Of a DNA stretch of 64,000 nt, positions 37,364-47,573 are shown one piece after another; within the stretch, counting starts at the first letter, position 1; the number at the start of each line of letters is the position of its first letter. The translations under genes and the position numbers were made by a program. The stretch comes from Nitrosospira sp. NpAV. Its GTDB lineage: Bacteria > Pseudomonadota > Gammaproteobacteria > Burkholderiales > Nitrosomonadaceae. The stretch is taken from the NCBI RefSeq assembly GCF_000832065.1, contig NZ_JXQM01000008.1, forward strand, positions 246,415-310,414. The letters are read 5' to 3'. A model generated the notes under the pieces. That model had not been told where the DNA came from and did no database searches. It worked only from the letters and a program-made list of their open reading frames with translations.

Positions 37364-38262
37364 GATTGATTCTCAAGAATTTCCGTAAGCATACGTGCCA
37401 CGCCGGTTTGCCACAAAGGCAAACTCAAATCGAACGTACTCTGCAATTTTCTGGTATCCAACCGTGAGTTTGCGGGTCTCGGGGCGGGCGAGGGAAATGC
37501 GCTGGCGGGTATGGGTTGAATACTTTCTGGCGCAACTTTGAGTTTGACTCCCGCTTGATGAGCCAGGTTCAATACGAAACGGGCATAACCGTACCACGAG
37601 GTCTCTCCCGCCGCAACCAGATGATAGAGACCGGACACGCTTTGTTCGCGCAATGCTTTACGGATAGCGTGAGCAGTGACATCCGCGAGTAGATCTCCAC
37701 CCGTGGGTGCACCAATCTGATCATCGATAACGGTGAGGCGCTCACGTTCCCGGGCAAGGTGCAACATGGTTTTCGCGAAGTTGCCGCCCCGTGCGGCAAA
37801 CACCCAACTGGTACGAAAGATCAGATGATTGCAGCCAGAGGCCAGTATGGCCGCCTCGCCTTCCAGCTTGGTGGAACCATAGACATTTAAGGGTCCCGTA
37901 GAATCGGTCTCCACCCAAGGCTTACTTCCGCTGCCATCAAAAACGTAATCGGTAGAGTAATGGATCAGCCACGCGCCCAACTTATGGCCCTCACAGGCGA
38001 GCGTGGCGGGAGCCAAGGCATTGATGATGCGGACTCGCTCCGGCTCGCTCTCGGCCTTGTCCACGGCAGTATGCGCAGCGGCATTCACGATTACATTCGG
38101 AGCGATTGTTCGAACCGTTTCGGCAATGCCATCAAGCTGCGTGAAATCGCCGCACAATTCCCGACTATTAAAATCCAGCGCCACCAATTCACCCAAAGGG
38201 GCCAAGCTGCGCTGCAGCTCCCAGCCGACCTGGCCATCTTTGCCGAACAACAGGATTTTCAT
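37360..38262 (-). CDS. rfbD: dTDP-4-dehydrorhamnose reductase
   Basis: 300 residues from the ATG at 38260-38262, which overlaps the rfbB stop (TGATGA). NADPH loop [16 protein letters not shown] at the N-terminus, then [16 protein letters not shown] and [17 protein letters not shown], all typical of RfbD. It performs the final reduction to dTDP-L-rhamnose. Catalytic YGSTKLEGE (Tyr and Lys) is present. Second gene of rfbBDAC. Confidence 0.95.
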   Translation of the reverse strand: MKILLFGKDGQVGWELQRSLAPLGELVALDFNSRELCGDFTQLDGIAETVRTIAPNVIVNAAAHTAVDKAESEPERVRIINALAPATLACEGHKLGAWLIHYSTDYVFDGSGSKPWVETDSTGPLNVYGSTKLEGEAAILASGCNHLIFRTSWVFAARGGNFAKTMLHLARERERLTVIDDQIGAPTGGDLLADVTAHAIRKALREQSVSGLYHLVAAGETSWYGYARFVLNLAHQAGVKLKVAPESIQPIPASAFPSPAPRPANSRLDTRKLQSTFDLSLPLWQTGVARMLTEILENQS

Positions 38263-39323
38263 CAAGCGCGTCGCTCGTAATTCTTGTCAATCCATGTCCG
38301 GTAGCTGCCGGATTGCACATTTCCGATCCAGGCCGGGTTATCCAGGTACCACTGGACGGTCTTACGAATACCGGTTTCAAAAGTTTCAACAGGTTTCCAG
38401 CCCAGTTCACGCTCAATCTTGCCTGCGTCGATTGCGTAGCGCCGATCATGGCCGGGGCGATCGGTAACAAAGGCGATTAAACTGCGGTAAGGCCCAATAG
38501 TTAGGGGTCTTAATGCATCCAGCAATGCGCAAACGGTATGCACGATGTCGATATTGGGTTTCTCGTTCCAGCCACCTATGTTGTATGTCTCACCAGGAAT
38601 GCCTGCTTCCAGCATGCGGCGTAGCGCACTGCAATGGTCTTTCACATAAAGCCAGTCGCGGATCTGCTGGCCATCGCCATACACAGGCAATGGCTTGCCC
38701 GCGAGAGCGTTGACGATTATCAATGGAATGAGTTTCTCCGGAAATTGATACGGTCCATAATTGTTGGAACAATTACTGGTCAACACAGGCAAGCCGTAAG
38801 TATGATGGTAGGCGCGCACCAGATGATCGCTGGCAGCCTTGCTTGCAGAATAGGGACTATTGGGCTCGTAACGATGGGTTTCATTAAACGCCGGCTCGTC
38901 TTTGGCCAAGGAGCCGTAAACTTCATCAGTCGAAACATGGAGAAAACGAAAATCCTGTTTTGCTTTTTCGTTCAGTCCGTTCCAGTAGGCTCTGCCAGCC
39001 TCCAGCAACCGGAAGGTGCCCACGATATTGGTCTGGATAAAGTCCTCCGGACCATGAATAGAGCGGTCCACATGGCTCTCCGCCGCGAAATTGATGATGG
39101 CACGGGGTTGATGGCGCTCCAGTATGCTGTTAAGCAATACGGAATCCCCGATATCACCCCGCACAAAGGTATGTCGCTCATCCGCCGCCAGTATGCCTAG
39201 ATTCTCCAGATTACCCGCATAGTTCAGTATATCGAGATTGATGATCGGTTCGTCAGACTGCTCTAGCCAATCCAGTACAAAATTTGTGCCGATGAATCCG
39301 GCGCCACCCGTGACTAGTATCAT
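38262..39323 (-). CDS. rfbB: dTDP-glucose 4,6-dehydratase
   Basis: 353 residues. NAD loop [17 protein letters not shown], then [17 protein letters not shown] with the catalytic Asp-Glu pair, and [20 protein letters not shown] with the active-site Tyr and Lys. It converts dTDP-glucose to the 4-keto-6-deoxy sugar. It is the first gene of the rhamnose operon, so the promoter should lie in the AT-rich gap 39324-39558; no clear pair of boxes was found. Confidence 0.96.
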   Translation of the reverse strand: MILVTGGAGFIGTNFVLDWLEQSDEPIINLDILNYAGNLENLGILAADERHTFVRGDIGDSVLLNSILERHQPRAIINFAAESHVDRSIHGPEDFIQTNIVGTFRLLEAGRAYWNGLNEKAKQDFRFLHVSTDEVYGSLAKDEPAFNETHRYEPNSPYSASKAASDHLVRAYHHTYGLPVLTSNCSNNYGPYQFPEKLIPLIIVNALAGKPLPVYGDGQQIRDWLYVKDHCSALRRMLEAGIPGETYNIGGWNEKPNIDIVHTVCALLDALRPLTIGPYRSLIAFVTDRPGHDRRYAIDAGKIERELGWKPVETFETGIRKTVQWYLDNPAWIGNVQSGSYRTWIDKNYERRA

Positions 39324-39558
39324 CCTAAATCCGTGTTTGACCGTTCATTTAATAGCTCAGTATATTGATTTATAACAATATTATTATTAATTGACGGTCC
39401 CTTTCCAGGTAAAGCCGCTACCGGATTTAGGACCCTCTATTCCCGTAATCCGTATACTGAACGGAGTGAACTACGTTAATTCTACCGTACACAGCCCACA
39501 GTAAGAGATGGTACCTAAGTATTCTCTCATGAGGTAAAAATACCACGACCTGCTCGAG

Positions 39559-40290
39559 TTAAAATACTTCGCCATGCTTCAAATAGCGCCACGCTCCAAC
39601 CGGCAGATCACCCAATCTTATCTTACCAATGCGGATACGCTTCAACCCGGTTACTTTTAATCCTACCAGTTCGCACATTCGACGGATTTGGCGTTTCTTG
39701 CCTTCGCGTAAAATAAAGCGTAATTGATCTTGATTCTGCCAGCTCACCTCGGCATGTTTTAATTCTTCGCCATCCAGGCTCAGGCCATGATTTAACAGAT
39801 TCAATGCATGTTTCGAAAGCATTCCTTGCACGCGTACCAGGTATTCCTTGTCAACGCCTGATTCCTCGCCAATCAATTGCCTGGCAATGCGGCCGTCCTG
39901 CGTAAATACCAGCAATCCCGACGAATCAATATCCAGCCGGCCCGCCGGAGCCAAGCCTTTCAAATGCATTGGACTGAAATGTTGCGGTGCTTGATCGCCG
40001 TGAAAACGGGATCCCCGGCTTATCAGACTAACGGCAGGCTGGTAACCCGGCTCCGGCTGCCCCGAAACGTAACCGATAGGCTTATTCAGCAATATGGTAA
40101 CTTGACCCAATTGTTGCGCTTGCGCTGCATGGTTAAGCTTTATTTTCTGAACGGGATAAATCTTCGTGCCCAGTTCAGTGACACGCTCGCCGTCCACAAA
40201 TACCCATCCGCGTTCGATGTAGCTATCCGCTTCTCGGCGCGAGCAGAGTCCTTGTTGGGACATGAGTTTGGATAACCTGACTTTTTCCAT
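39559..40290 (-). CDS. Ribosomal RNA pseudouridine synthase (RsuA/RluB/RluF family)
   Basis: 243 residues from the ATG at 40288-40290. An upstream ATG at 40329 would leave almost no leader after the -10 box at 40344-40349, so the shorter form is preferred. An S4 RNA-binding domain covers about residues 1-60 ([20 protein letters not shown]). The catalytic Asp is in [15 protein letters not shown] near residue 115. [13 protein letters not shown] follows. It modifies rRNA uridines. RluF-like by overall pattern, but the exact target site cannot be decided from sequence. Confidence 0.85.
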   Translation of the reverse strand: MEKVRLSKLMSQQGLCSRREADSYIERGWVFVDGERVTELGTKIYPVQKIKLNHAAQAQQLGQVTILLNKPIGYVSGQPEPGYQPAVSLISRGSRFHGDQAPQHFSPMHLKGLAPAGRLDIDSSGLLVFTQDGRIARQLIGEESGVDKEYLVRVQGMLSKHALNLLNHGLSLDGEELKHAEVSWQNQDQLRFILREGKKRQIRRMCELVGLKVTGLKRIRIGKIRLGDLPVGAWRYLKHGEVF

Positions 40291-40343
40291 AAGCTCGTAT
40301 AACACTTTATGGCCTTGTATACGCATCATTGCCAGAACTTGGC

Positions 40344-40372
40344 ATTATAGTTTGAACCCTTGTCTTGTTTCA
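40344..40372 (-). promoter_or_regulatory. Candidate promoter of the pseudouridine synthase gene
   Basis: On the minus strand a perfect TATAAT lies at 40344-40349, with a weak -35-like TGAAAC at 17 bases spacing (40367-40372). The predicted transcript start near 40338 gives a leader of about 50 bases to the chosen ATG at 40290. Confidence 0.45.
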
Positions 40373-40391
40373 GATAAAATCTGTTCCTCCC

Positions 40392-40468
40392 AGGCGCGTA
40401 GCTCAGCTGGTTAGAGCACCACCTTGACATGGTGGGGGTCGTTGGTTCGAGTCCAATCGCGCCTACCA
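40392..40468 (+). tRNA. tRNA-Val (anticodon GAC)
   Basis: 77 bases with complete cloverleaf. Acceptor stem AGGCGCG pairs with CGCGCCT; the D-arm is of the GCTCAGCTGGTTAGAGC type; the anticodon stem CCACC/GGTGG encloses loop TTGACAT with anticodon GAC; the T-arm has GTTCGAGTC; the 3' CCA is encoded. The gene stands alone, between the pseudouridine synthase and a noncoding region. Confidence 0.97.
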
Positions 40469-41041
40469 GGGAATCGTAAGTAAATTTCCTGTTAAACATC
40501 AAGAATCCACCTCCGAAAGCTCTTCTCTGAGATTCTCGTATTCTTGCATACCTTCTCGGACCGGTTCGACGGTGCGGAAATGCGTGTTTGCCCGAAAGCG
40601 GAAATAACCGACTTCTACTCATTGCCTGCCCGTAGGACATCAAAACCCCAGCATCAGCGTGAAAGTACCTAGGGTTAAGTTACAAAATGTAAGCAAACAA
40701 AGGAGTGGTGGCACGTCTGTATGCAAGGAATCCAATATCGCGAAGGCGCGTGTCCAGTTCAAGCAAAATAAACTGCAGCCGTAGGCAGGATGCGGTGCGG
40801 TTTCGTGAGGACAGGGCAAGGCGCGATGAAGCAGGACAGTGCGACCATGGGGTGAAGCACCCTTGTTCGCAGAAAGGCCTGACCCCAGCAGCGGGATGTG
40901 GAGTTACATAGGGATGTGACATCATCCCGAGCATCCCGCTAGCCGATTCCCGCTTCGCGGGACCCCGGATTCAATAAGAAACGGCCTCCAGCGGAGGCCG
41001 TGATGATGAATCCTGAACAGGGCAGAACACCCTTGGATCCA
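40469..41041. other. Intergenic region between tRNA-Val and a PEP-CTERM gene
   Basis: About 570 bases. No gene is supported. It holds a small palindrome TTACA-AAA-TGTAA at about 40679-40691, a short GC hairpin near 40948-40963 and the terminator hairpin at 40981-41001. An open frame on the minus strand that crosses the tRNA is a well-known artefact (see rejected items). Confidence 0.6.
40981..41001 (-). terminator. Intrinsic terminator of the small PEP-CTERM gene
   Basis: Perfect 9-base stem ACGGCCTCC/GGAGGCCGT with a 3-base loop. Read on the minus strand it lies 41 bases after the PEP-CTERM stop and is followed by TTCTTATTG, a moderately T-rich tail. It closes the minus-strand EPS region on its downstream side. 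Confidence 0.7.
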
Positions 41042-41596
41042 CTAGGAAGTTTTGCTTGTACCCCGGCGCCGAACAACCGCACCCATCAGCCCCAAACCAG
41101 CCAGCAACATGGCATAAGTTTCGGGTTCTGGAACTACTGTGGCGACTTGGCCGGCAAAGATGGCACCCGCTGAACCATTCGATATCCCGCTGACGGTGAT
41201 ATATGACGCGCCGGATAGAGATTGGCCATAGTCGAGGCTGAGAGAGTCACCCCCCGGATTCACGCTTGATGCCAGAAGCGTATCATCGCCCCCCCCAACA
41301 ACTCCGTTAGCCCCAGCCGAGAAAAGGGATATCGCGGAAAGAATGCCGTCGAAGGTTACTGCTGGAGAGACAGTCGTTGGGACATTTTGCACTAAGTAAC
41401 TCGAACCGATGTTAGGTTCCGAAAGGGTAAACGTGAAGATCTCGCTAAAGCTCGTCCCGCCTCCTAATACGGTGCCGGCAAACCCCGTGGGCGGGGTGGC
41501 GGGCAATGTGCCAAGATCGGTCGCAGCGTTAGCTCCGACGCTGGCGCCCGCCAGTATTGCCACGGCAACAGCCCGCTTCAAAGAAGAATTTATCAT
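41042..41596 (-). CDS. Small PEP-CTERM sorting domain protein
   Basis: 184 residues. A signal peptide ends at GANAATD. The body is rich in Gly, Ser, Thr and Val, as in extracellular beta-sandwich proteins, and includes FTFTLSEPNIGSSY and ASYITVSGISNGSAG. The C-terminus is a textbook PEP-CTERM: VPEPETYAMLLAGLGLMGA plus RRRG. TAGGAG lies just upstream of the ATG. It is followed by a good terminator. No enzyme motif is visible; a structural or matrix role is possible. Confidence 0.9.
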   Translation of the reverse strand: MINSSLKRAVAVAILAGASVGANAATDLGTLPATPPTGFAGTVLGGGTSFSEIFTFTLSEPNIGSSYLVQNVPTTVSPAVTFDGILSAISLFSAGANGVVGGGDDTLLASSVNPGGDSLSLDYGQSLSGASYITVSGISNGSAGAIFAGQVATVVPEPETYAMLLAGLGLMGAVVRRRGTSKTS

Positions 41597-42233
41597 AGTT
41601 CTTACTCCTATTAAGTTTGTATTCCAAATATTCCTGCGTCAAACTCATCCATATAGCTCATCTATACGGTAATTCTATTGCAACTGAAATACAGAATAAT
41701 TTTTGGATATTTTTACACTAAAAATACCGAGCTCCGGAAAAAATGGAATGATGAAGCTCGATGGTTGGTAGGCTACACTAAGCGATGAAGTTATCCAATA
41801 GACCGATCGGGCTAGTAAGAAAGAAACAAGTGACGATGCAATCAATCTCATGAAGAAAATCAAAGCACGAATCATGCCAATATTAGAGGAAACAAGCATC
41901 GCCAACCCGCCTTGTGCTGAAACAAACGCATAATTGCTTTGGCGTGGGAAGGAAACTGGCACCGGCGGTGCCACATTTTGAAGTGGCTGGAAATAGGAAA
42001 AACCAGGGGACGTCAGCGCCGCATCAATTGAAGGGGATGAAAAAGAAATTAGAAACAGTCTTGGGAGTTTGGCTGCCGACTGGGACTCGGACAGCGTTTA
42101 TGACTTTGGGAGTCTTACGGTAAACCTTGCGCTAATCTTAACCGGCAGTTGGATGGGGGAGTGGTGTATGCGGTTTTTGGGTGCAGGGCATGGTGCAACG
42201 ACGCGGAGTGATTATTCCATTCCAGGTGGCCCA
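41597..42233. other. Intergenic region with no supported gene
   Basis: About 640 bases between manC and the small PEP-CTERM gene. Short open frames on both strands (for example 41675-41974 minus and 42069-42293 plus) have no recognisable motifs, ribosome sites or codon pattern. It could be eroded DNA or hold regulatory sequence for the PEP-CTERM gene; I cannot tell which. Confidence 0.5.
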
Positions 42234-43673
42234 CTACCGCCCGTAAACATCTTCAAAGCGCACGATATCATCTTCGCCCAGATAAGAGCCTGACTGAACC
42301 TCAATCATTTCGAGCGGGACACGTCCCGGATTTTCCAAACGATGGCGCGTTCCTAATGGAATAAAAGTGGATTCATTTTCGGACACCAGATAGCTTGTAT
42401 CTCCCCGTGTCACGTGTGCGGTGCCCCGCACGACAATCCAATGTTCCGCACGATGATGGTGCATTTGCAGCGACAAGGCGGCGCCCGGCTTGACAACAAT
42501 ACGCTTTACCTGAAACCGCTCGCCGGCGTCGATGCCATCATACCAGCCCCAGGGACGAAATACCTTGCGGTGCAACTGTACCTCGGGTCGCCCTTCACGC
42601 TTAAGATTATCCACAATTTTCTTGACGTCCTGGGTTTTGCTCATATGGGCAATGAGTACCGCATCCGGCGTTTCAACGACTACCATATCCTCCACGCCTA
42701 CGCATGCCACCAGCCTGTCTTCCGACATGACCAGCATGTTATGACAATCATGTAACATCACGTCACCCTGCGACACATTGCCCCATTGGTCCTTCGGCAG
42801 CACTTCCCACAAGGAATCCCACGCGCCAACGTCGGACCAGTCGGCCGACAGCGGAATGACTGCGCCGATAGGCAGCGAACTGTCACCGGCAGTAACACGC
42901 TCCATGACCGCATAGTCGATCGAATCACTCGGGCACTGCGTAAATGCCTCTCTGCTTACACGCAAAAAATCGCCATCGATTGAACCCTGATCCCAGGCCG
43001 CACGGCACGCCGTCAGTATATCTGGCCGGCAGAAACCGATGGCCGAGAGCCATACCGAGGCTCGCAACATAAATAAGCCACTATTCCAAAAATAAGAACC
43101 GGCATCAAGATAAGCCTCTGCCGTGGCAAGGTCGGGCTTCTCCACAAAGCGCGCTATGCGACAGGTTCCATCCTGGTCGATGGGCCCGCCGGACTGGATA
43201 TAGCCATAACCTGTTTCGGGAGAATCAGGCTTGATGCCAAACGTGACCACTGCGCCTTCATCGGCAAGCGCCACACCTTTGCGGACCGCCGCCTGAAAAC
43301 GCTTTGTATCCGCGATGACATGATCTGCGGGCATGACCAGTAAAATCGGATCGGCCCCCTCTCGCATTACCGCCAAGGCAGCCAAAGTCAGGGCAGGCGC
43401 CGTATTTCGTCCTACAGGCTCGAGCAGGATCGCACCTTTCTTGCCTATCAAGCGTAATTGCTCTGCGATTACAAAGCGGTATTCTTCATTGCAAACCACC
43501 AACGGTGCCCCGAGTTCTATGTCTGCCAATCCTTCCATGCGACGCACGGTAGCCTGTAATAGAGAGTCATTTCCAATCAGCGGCAAAAGCTGCTTGGGAT
43601 ATTTTTCGCGTGAGAGTGGCCACAAGCGGGTGCCTGAACCCCCGGAAAGCACGACAGGAATCAATAACGACAT
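42234..43673 (-). CDS. manC: Mannose-1-phosphate guanylyltransferase / mannose-6-phosphate isomerase
   Basis: 479 residues, the bifunctional type II enzyme. The N-terminal pyrophosphorylase domain starts with VVLSGGSGTRLWPLSRE and has VMPADHVIADTKRF and FVEKPDLATAEAYL. The C-terminal cupin domain (about 350-479) has FRPWGWYDGID, LQMHHHRAEHWIVVRGTA with metal His residues, and ESTFIPLGTRHRLENPG. It makes GDP-mannose from fructose-6-phosphate-derived mannose-6-phosphate, but a separate phosphomannomutase is needed and is not in the window. It lies in the XrtB-type EPS region. Confidence 0.95.
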   Translation of the reverse strand: MSLLIPVVLSGGSGTRLWPLSREKYPKQLLPLIGNDSLLQATVRRMEGLADIELGAPLVVCNEEYRFVIAEQLRLIGKKGAILLEPVGRNTAPALTLAALAVMREGADPILLVMPADHVIADTKRFQAAVRKGVALADEGAVVTFGIKPDSPETGYGYIQSGGPIDQDGTCRIARFVEKPDLATAEAYLDAGSYFWNSGLFMLRASVWLSAIGFCRPDILTACRAAWDQGSIDGDFLRVSREAFTQCPSDSIDYAVMERVTAGDSSLPIGAVIPLSADWSDVGAWDSLWEVLPKDQWGNVSQGDVMLHDCHNMLVMSEDRLVACVGVEDMVVVETPDAVLIAHMSKTQDVKKIVDNLKREGRPEVQLHRKVFRPWGWYDGIDAGERFQVKRIVVKPGAALSLQMHHHRAEHWIVVRGTAHVTRGDTSYLVSENESTFIPLGTRHRLENPGRVPLEMIEVQSGSYLGEDDIVRFEDVYGR

Positions 43674-43823
43674 GAGAGTTCCCAGTTTGGATAATTTATG
43701 TTATCGGTTAACTTCATCTTTGCCTCATCAGAAATCTCTGCCACTCAACTATGTTTTCGAGAGACTTGACCCCCCCCAGGCTAAGGCAAGGACTTTCGCA
43801 GTATCTTTTGTATGCGCTTCGAC

Positions 43824-44849
43824 TCAATTTCCATATCCTTCAGGGTTAGTGTTCTGCCAGCGCCAAGCGTCCGCGCACATCGCGTCCAATCCAAGCTCCG
43901 CCCGCCAACCTAGTAAATTCAATGCAAGCGCCGGATCGGCGTAACAGGAGGCGACATCGCCGGGACGCCGGGGAGCGATCCTGTAGGGTACCGGCTGTCC
44001 ACTTGCTTTTTCAAAAGCGTGCACCATATCCAGTACGCTATATCCCGTGCCCGTGCCGAGATTGATTGTCATACACCCGCCTTGCCCCTGGCGCTCCAAA
44101 GCATCCAGCGCTTCCAACGCCTTAAGATGCCCCAGCGCCAGATCCACGACATGGATATAATCCCGTACCCCGGTGCCATCCGGAGTCGGGTAATCATTGC
44201 CCCATACGTTAAGATATTCTCGTCGTCCCACTGCCACCTGGGCTACAAAGGGCATCAGGTTATCGGGAATACCCCGCGGATCTTCCCCAATCAAGCCACT
44301 GGCATGCGCACCCACCGGATTGAAATAACGCAAGATGCCGCATCGCCAAGCAGGGTCGCTGCGGTACAGATCGCGCAAGATCTCCTCAACCATCAGTTTT
44401 GTACGTCCGTACGGGTTGGTAGCCGAGAGCGGGTGGTCTTCGCTTAGCGGCAGTCGCTGCGGATCGCCATAAACCGTGGCGGAAGAACTGAATACAAGCG
44501 TCCGTATCCCACACTCGCCCATCGCCTCCAGCAGGCGAAGCGTCCCAACCACATTGTTGTCATAGTATGCCAGCGGCTGGTTGACCGACTCCCCCACTGC
44601 CTTGAGGCCGGCGAAGTGAATTACCGCGTTCGCGCCGCTCTCACGCAAGGCGGATACCAATGCAGCACGATCCCGGCTGTCGCCTTGCACCAGATTCAAT
44701 TTTTTGCCGGTAATACGTTCCACCCGCGCCAATGCCTCGGGATGACTATTGCAGAAATTGTCAAATACCGTGATATCAAAGCCTGCGTTCAGCAATTCGA
44801 CGCAGGTATGCGAACCGATATAACCAGCACCGCCGGTGACTAAAATCAT
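43824..44849 (-). CDS. galE: UDP-glucose 4-epimerase
   Basis: 341 residues, full length for GalE. NAD loop [35 protein letters not shown] with the catalytic Ser/Thr, and [14 protein letters not shown] with the active-site Tyr and Lys. [20 protein letters not shown] is a further hallmark of GalE. It interconverts UDP-glucose and UDP-galactose for the EPS. It sits between wecB and manC on the same strand, each about 150 bases apart, so separate promoters are possible. Confidence 0.95.
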   Translation of the reverse strand: MILVTGGAGYIGSHTCVELLNAGFDITVFDNFCNSHPEALARVERITGKKLNLVQGDSRDRAALVSALRESGANAVIHFAGLKAVGESVNQPLAYYDNNVVGTLRLLEAMGECGIRTLVFSSSATVYGDPQRLPLSEDHPLSATNPYGRTKLMVEEILRDLYRSDPAWRCGILRYFNPVGAHASGLIGEDPRGIPDNLMPFVAQVAVGRREYLNVWGNDYPTPDGTGVRDYIHVVDLALGHLKALEALDALERQGQGGCMTINLGTGTGYSVLDMVHAFEKASGQPVPYRIAPRRPGDVASCYADPALALNLLGWRAELGLDAMCADAWRWQNTNPEGYGN

Positions 44850-44996
44850 GGGAATATTAATGACAAAAAATCACTAAACGATCATTTGGCGTGATCCGGG
44901 TTTCACGCATTCCTCGTACTTGTATATTCATAGGCGGCATTGAATCCCCTCACTCAATGAAAAAGACATTATCGGCACCTTCAAGTTGCTAAGAAG

Positions 44997-46109
44997 CTAG
45001 TGCGTAAGTTCCGTGGCAAGGATTTCGACGATCCGCTCCGCTGCTTTGCCATCCCACAGATGTGGCCTACGGCCCTGCTTCCCTTCCCCGCGGAGTACCT
45101 TGCGCACCTCGGCAACAATGCGTAGCGGGTCCGTGCCAGCCAGAACATTGGAACCCTGCTCCACCGTCACCGGGCGTTCGGTATTTTCGCGGATGGTAAT
45201 GCACGGCACCCCGAGGGCAGTGGTTTCTTCCTGCAAGCCCCCACTGTCCGTCAACACCACGGCTGCATCTTTCCATAGATGGAGGAAGGCCATATAAGCC
45301 TGGGGTCCCACCAGGGTGATATTCGGTCCAAGATCGATGCCAAATTTATTGAGGTTGCCTCTCGTACGCGGATGGACCGGAAAAATCAAGGGAAGGTCGA
45401 GGGCGATCTCCTTCAGCGCGCCACCGATACGCACCAGCATCTCGGCGTTATCCACGTTGCTCGGCCGATGTAGCGTTACCACTCCATATCGACCGCCATC
45501 CGTCATATGCGCCGCCTTGAAGCTGCTTATTTCAAAACCGGAAGCACCCGTGCCGGCTAGTTTCTCTGCCTGGTATAGCAGATTATCAACCATTACGTGC
45601 CCGACATAATGAATCGCGGAATCCGGCTTCCCTTCCCGCTTCAAGTGCGCAACCCCGCTGGGTTCAGTCACAAAAAACCAATCCGCAATACTATCGGTAA
45701 CCATACGATTGATCTCTTCCGGCATAGCCATGTCTCCGCTTCGCAAACCCGCTTCAACATGGGCCACCGGGATATTGAGCTTCTTTGCTACAATGGAACA
45801 GGCCAAGGTGGAATTTACGTCACCCACCACCAGCACGGCATCAGGCCGGGTTGTTTCGCACAATTCCTCGAAGCCAATCATGATCTTGGCTGTCTGCTGG
45901 GAATGGCTACCGCCCCCCGCTGCCATGAAAACATCCGGCTCGGGAATACCCAGTTCTTCAAAAAATACATCGTTCATCTCCCGGTCGTAATGCTGGCCGG
46001 TATGGATGATTCTGAATGTCAGGCCAACGCGCCCTTGCAGTGCGCGTACAATGGGAGCGATCTTCATGAAGTTCGGACGCGCCCCGGCAACCAGATAGAT
46101 GACTTTCAT
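44997..46109 (-). CDS. wecB: UDP-N-acetylglucosamine 2-epimerase (non-hydrolysing)
   Basis: 370 residues. Family motifs in order: AGARPNFMKIAPIVRAL, HTGQHYDREMNDVFFEELGI, VVGDVNSTLACSIVAKKL, HVEAGLRSGDMAMPEEINR and LTDSGGLQEETTALGVPCIT. It makes UDP-ManNAc from UDP-GlcNAc. Its ATG overlaps the stop of the PEP-CTERM lyase gene by 4 bases, so the two are translationally coupled. A dedicated WecC-type dehydrogenase is not adjacent. Confidence 0.95.
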   Translation of the reverse strand: MKVIYLVAGARPNFMKIAPIVRALQGRVGLTFRIIHTGQHYDREMNDVFFEELGIPEPDVFMAAGGGSHSQQTAKIMIGFEELCETTRPDAVLVVGDVNSTLACSIVAKKLNIPVAHVEAGLRSGDMAMPEEINRMVTDSIADWFFVTEPSGVAHLKREGKPDSAIHYVGHVMVDNLLYQAEKLAGTGASGFEISSFKAAHMTDGGRYGVVTLHRPSNVDNAEMLVRIGGALKEIALDLPLIFPVHPRTRGNLNKFGIDLGPNITLVGPQAYMAFLHLWKDAAVVLTDSGGLQEETTALGVPCITIRENTERPVTVEQGSNVLAGTDPLRIVAEVRKVLRGEGKQGRRPHLWDGKAAERIVEILATELTH

Positions 46110-47065
46110 ATATGCTCAGCCCGCTCGCTCGAGGGCAGGTGCCGTTTGCCCAACGTAACGCCGAAGAGACCCAACCCCGCCAGCATCATTAGATAAACCC
46201 CCGGCTCAGGCACCGTTGACACCGATGACATCGATGCCATGGTCACCGACCGCAGGGTTTCTTCTCCGTCTCCGATGTTAACCCCGGTGGAGTATGCTGA
46301 AATCAATTCCGCAGTTTTGGTAAAACCATAAACGCCGGTTTTAAACCATACCCCATGCTCGTCGTTGAAAGTGTTTATGTGATTTGTCTCCCTGAATAAC
46401 AGGGTCCCATCCTTCCAGAACTCCATAAAACCCGTATCGTTCCCTGCCCATTTTACGTGTAGAGCCAGATTAGTCCATTTATTTGTCTCGAGCCCCCAGG
46501 ACGCCAGTTCCCGGCGCTCATAGTCGATGTCAACTATCGGTGGCGTACCGGATGGGGAAGTTATCCTGTCATAATCAAACGCATTGATAAGTTTCAATTC
46601 ATCACCCTGAATCCATAGGGAAAGGGCGGGCCTCCTGGACGTGCTTTCATTCGCGTCGGCGGTAGTCTGAAACTGTGCAATGATCATATCGTGATTAGTA
46701 GCAACAGGCCTGAATGTCTCCGGGAGATAATAGCCCCAGGAATACCAACGCTCTGAACCTATAGGGTCTTTGGGAGCGCTCACTTCGGAACGAAATCCCC
46801 CATTTGTTCGTACATCGCCAGTCATGACCGTCGACCGCAACTCCAATTTGCCGGAACCCGCGGGATCGATTGCCTGCTCTAAACGTCCTGGAATGCCGGC
46901 AGCGGGTATTTTTCCCCAATTGTAGCTAACGCCGTTCGCTTCCAGGGATACATAGCGGGAGAAATTACCGTCATTCAATCTTCCATTGAAGAGAATATCG
47001 GCGTAAGCAAAACTACCATAAAGTACAAAAACAATACTCGCAACAACTGTTCTAAACGTAACCAT
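46106..47065 (-). CDS. PEP-CTERM protein with a heparin-lyase-I-like polysaccharide lyase domain
   Basis: 319 residues. The signal peptide ends near YGSFAYA. The ectodomain resembles the heparin lyase I / Polysacc_lyase family: GGFRSEVSAPKD, ERWYSWGYYLPETFRP, then LALHVKWAG and FWKDGTLLFRETNHIN. The C-terminus is a PEP-CTERM with VPEPGVYLMMLAGLGLFGVT, but the basic tail is extended to RHLPSSERAEHI. A related, unanchored lyase-like protein is encoded at 53582-54400. It would cleave or bind an acidic polymer at the cell surface after exosortase processing. The catalytic residues are not assigned. Confidence 0.83.
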   Translation of the reverse strand: MVTFRTVVASIVFVLYGSFAYADILFNGRLNDGNFSRYVSLEANGVSYNWGKIPAAGIPGRLEQAIDPAGSGKLELRSTVMTGDVRTNGGFRSEVSAPKDPIGSERWYSWGYYLPETFRPVATNHDMIIAQFQTTADANESTSRRPALSLWIQGDELKLINAFDYDRITSPSGTPPIVDIDYERRELASWGLETNKWTNLALHVKWAGNDTGFMEFWKDGTLLFRETNHINTFNDEHGVWFKTGVYGFTKTAELISAYSTGVNIGDGEETLRSVTMASMSSVSTVPEPGVYLMMLAGLGLFGVTLGKRHLPSSERAEHI

Positions 47066-47161
47066 CTTCGACCTTTCAGAAAATTAAACAACCGTCGTTA
47101 AAGCTGACGGATGGGGGGTTATGGACAAACGTCCGGATATGCGCCGCCTGAACGACGCGTC

Positions 47162-47571
47162 TTAATCGGGCCACTTTTTGTAATCATCGTCTGGCATCGG
47201 CTCAAAGTGACGCAAATACTGCCTAATCATCTCTTCAGCCATTTGCCCTGCCGCGATACAAAAAGTACCCTCTTGCTCAAGAATCCTTCCCCCAGTATTC
47301 TCTTCAGGTGCTAAAACTCTCCAATCACTTATTCGATGTGCGCCTATCAATCCGCCCTGATCTCAACGGCTTCACATGTCTCACCACCAACTCTTATCTC
47401 AACTCCGCCGCACTTCTCCATATAGTACCTTGCAGCGGCACTTCCTATCCCTCCAAAAGAATCTCAACTTTAAATACCGCATAACCACCATATCGTTGTT
47501 CCAGATCGCGCTCCCTTTGTACAGCACATATTGTCGCAGCTAAAGCCGATGGTTTAAACCTTAAGATGGAA
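47162..47571 (-). pseudogene. Decayed protein-coding gene, family unknown
   Basis: Three protein-like segments follow one another on the minus strand in shifting frames. Segment 1 contains CAVQRERDLEQRYGGYAVFK, segment 2 GSAAARYYMEKCGGVEIRVG and segment 3 AEEMIRQYLRHFEPMPDDD, with stops or frame changes between them. The fit of segment 1 (…VEILLEG) to segment 2 (GIGSAA…) across one shift near 47445-47455 is good. No start codon is seen. I do not recognise the family. It lies between the PEP-CTERM lyase and the TIM-barrel-like gene and suggests past gene turnover here. Confidence 0.5.
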
Positions 47572-47573
47572 AA

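Noticed and set aside
40326..40643. 105-codon minus-strand open frame containing IGLEPTTPTMSRWCSNQLSY
   Set aside because: This peptide is the translation of the complement of the tRNA-Val gene at 40392-40468, a well-known false gene.
41675..41974. 99-codon minus-strand open frame with hydrophobic stretches
   Set aside because: No start site support and no family; the surrounding 640 bases lack codon bias.
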